DNA from: ANME-2 cluster archaeon | GTDB lineage: Archaea; Halobacteriota; Methanosarcinia; Methanosarcinales; Methanocomedenaceae | Assembly: GCA_023544495.1 (NCBI GenBank) | Contig: JAMJFV010000050.1 | Span: 1-13,150, forward strand | Direction: 5' to 3' | DNA: 13,150 bases | Shown: positions 12,501 through 13,150 of the stretch, in pieces | How positions within the stretch are numbered: the stretch's first letter is position 1 | How the letters are laid out: every line of letters starts with the position of its first letter | The notes under the pieces: generated by a model | What the model saw: the letters and a program-made list of their open reading frames with translations, nothing else | Database searches by the model: none | What the model was told of the DNA's origin: nothing | Made by a program: the position numbers and the translations under genes

Positions 12501-13150
12501 ATGTCTGATGAGCATGTTATTTCAGGGACTATTCTTTATGGCGATGAGCCCATGCTTATTGAAGGATACCTGTGCGTGAAAGATGGCATGATCACTGAAG
12601 TGGGGACCGATCCGTCAGTTGATGCCACACTGGATGGATTGGTGACCCCGTGTTTTGTCAATGCGCACACGCACGCGGGTGATTCGATCATCAAGGACCC
12701 ACCACTGTCTGACCTGGATAGTCTGGTGCGACCTCCAGATGGCCTGAAACACCGTGTGCTTGGTGAATCGCTGGCTATCGACCTGACGGATGCCATGAAC
12801 CGGACATTAAATGATATGATACGGACAGGCACACGTGCATTTTGCGATTTCAGGGAAGGAGGCATAGCAGGTGCGTCCATGCTGGCAGATATCCTTGCCA
12901 CACCACCATACTCATCCGCAGGGCTTGAAGGGGTGATAATGGGCCGGCCTCATCAACCAGATAGACCGGGCAAGGATGAACTGGATGACCTGGTGGAGGT
13001 CTGCAACGGAATCGGTATGAGCGGAGTCAATGATGTTCCTTTCGAAGTGTTACAGGTTGCATCCAATGTTGCCCACAGGGCAGGGAAGCTTTTCGCCATA
13101 CACGGAGGTGAAAAGGACATGTCAGATATCTCAAGGTCAATTGAACTGGA
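12501..13150 (+). CDS. Metal-dependent amidohydrolase, 3' end outside window
   Basis: The first 216 residues of a protein of the amidohydrolase superfamily (COG0402/COG1228 type, cyclic amidine or guanine/cytosine deaminase-like fold). The N-terminal beta-sandwich part (MSDEHVISGTILYGDEPMLIEG and on to about 50) leads into TPCFVNAHTHAGD, whose H56 and H58 are the paired metal ligands after the first barrel strand. A further conserved His is in LFAIHGGE (H201). The frame stays open to the end of the window, so the last metal ligands and the catalytic Asp are not visible. ATG 12501 starts the frame; only a weak AAGAAG precedes it. The substrate cannot be named. Codon use matches the neighbouring genes. 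Confidence 0.85.
   Translation, partial: MSDEHVISGTILYGDEPMLIEGYLCVKDGMITEVGTDPSVDATLDGLVTPCFVNAHTHAGDSIIKDPPLSDLDSLVRPPDGLKHRVLGESLAIDLTDAMNRTLNDMIRTGTRAFCDFREGGIAGASMLADILATPPYSSAGLEGVIMGRPHQPDRPGKDELDDLVEVCNGIGMSGVNDVPFEVLQVASNVAHRAGKLFAIHGGEKDMSDISRSIEL

Overview
The window looks like chromosomal DNA of a methanogenic or methane-oxidising euryarchaeon, most plausibly of the Methanosarcinales/ANME-2 group. The evidence is a TATA-binding protein with two TBP repeats, the archaeal MBF1 zinc-ribbon/HTH factor, the proteasome-activating nucleotidase PAN, a UPF0280 (ApbE-superfamily) protein, a DUF356-like protein, an AK6-type adenylate kinase and an archaeal CDP-alcohol phosphotransferase. Promoters are TATA boxes about 25-40 bp before start codons. 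Start codons often have GGAG/GGTG-type ribosome sites. The species cannot be fixed from sequence alone.

Layout. Bases 1-310 hold a 5S rRNA gene and its T-rich terminator. A VOC/glyoxalase-like gene (+) faces a UPF0280 gene (-) across a 15-bp tandem repeat that supplies the last codons of UPF0280. UPF0280 is divergent from an HD-domain phosphohydrolase (+). A DUF356-like gene (+) faces aMBF1 (-) across a T-rich triplicated repeat and two adjacent hairpins. aMBF1 and pan are divergent and seem to share one perfectly palindromic TATA box. A two-TM mini-protein and a roadblock/LC7 protein follow as a pair.

From 6286 to 9753 four genes are chained by ATGA stop/start overlaps: argD (arginine/lysine-type acetylornithine aminotransferase), hisC, an AK6/Fap7-type kinase and a CDP-alcohol phosphotransferase. 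This is a translationally coupled operon mixing amino-acid synthesis with nucleotide and membrane-lipid functions. A nitroreductase (-) ends 5 bp from it. It is divergent from tbp (+), with a perfect 19-bp dyad between the two promoters. A short CxxC protein follows tbp closely.

The last part is the most unusual. A winged-helix protein (-) and the start of a metal-dependent amidohydrolase (+, cut by the window end) flank about 550 bp without genes. This gap carries an element that reads like an archaeal origin recognition box (TTCCA-A-TGGAA dyad followed by GGGGG), a weaker second copy, an adjacent 32-bp A/T block with only two G/C bases, and seven TTCAC/GTGAA half-sites including two ATTCACACCA repeats. 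I propose it as a candidate replication origin or a complex regulatory region; no orc1/cdc6 gene is in the window to confirm this.
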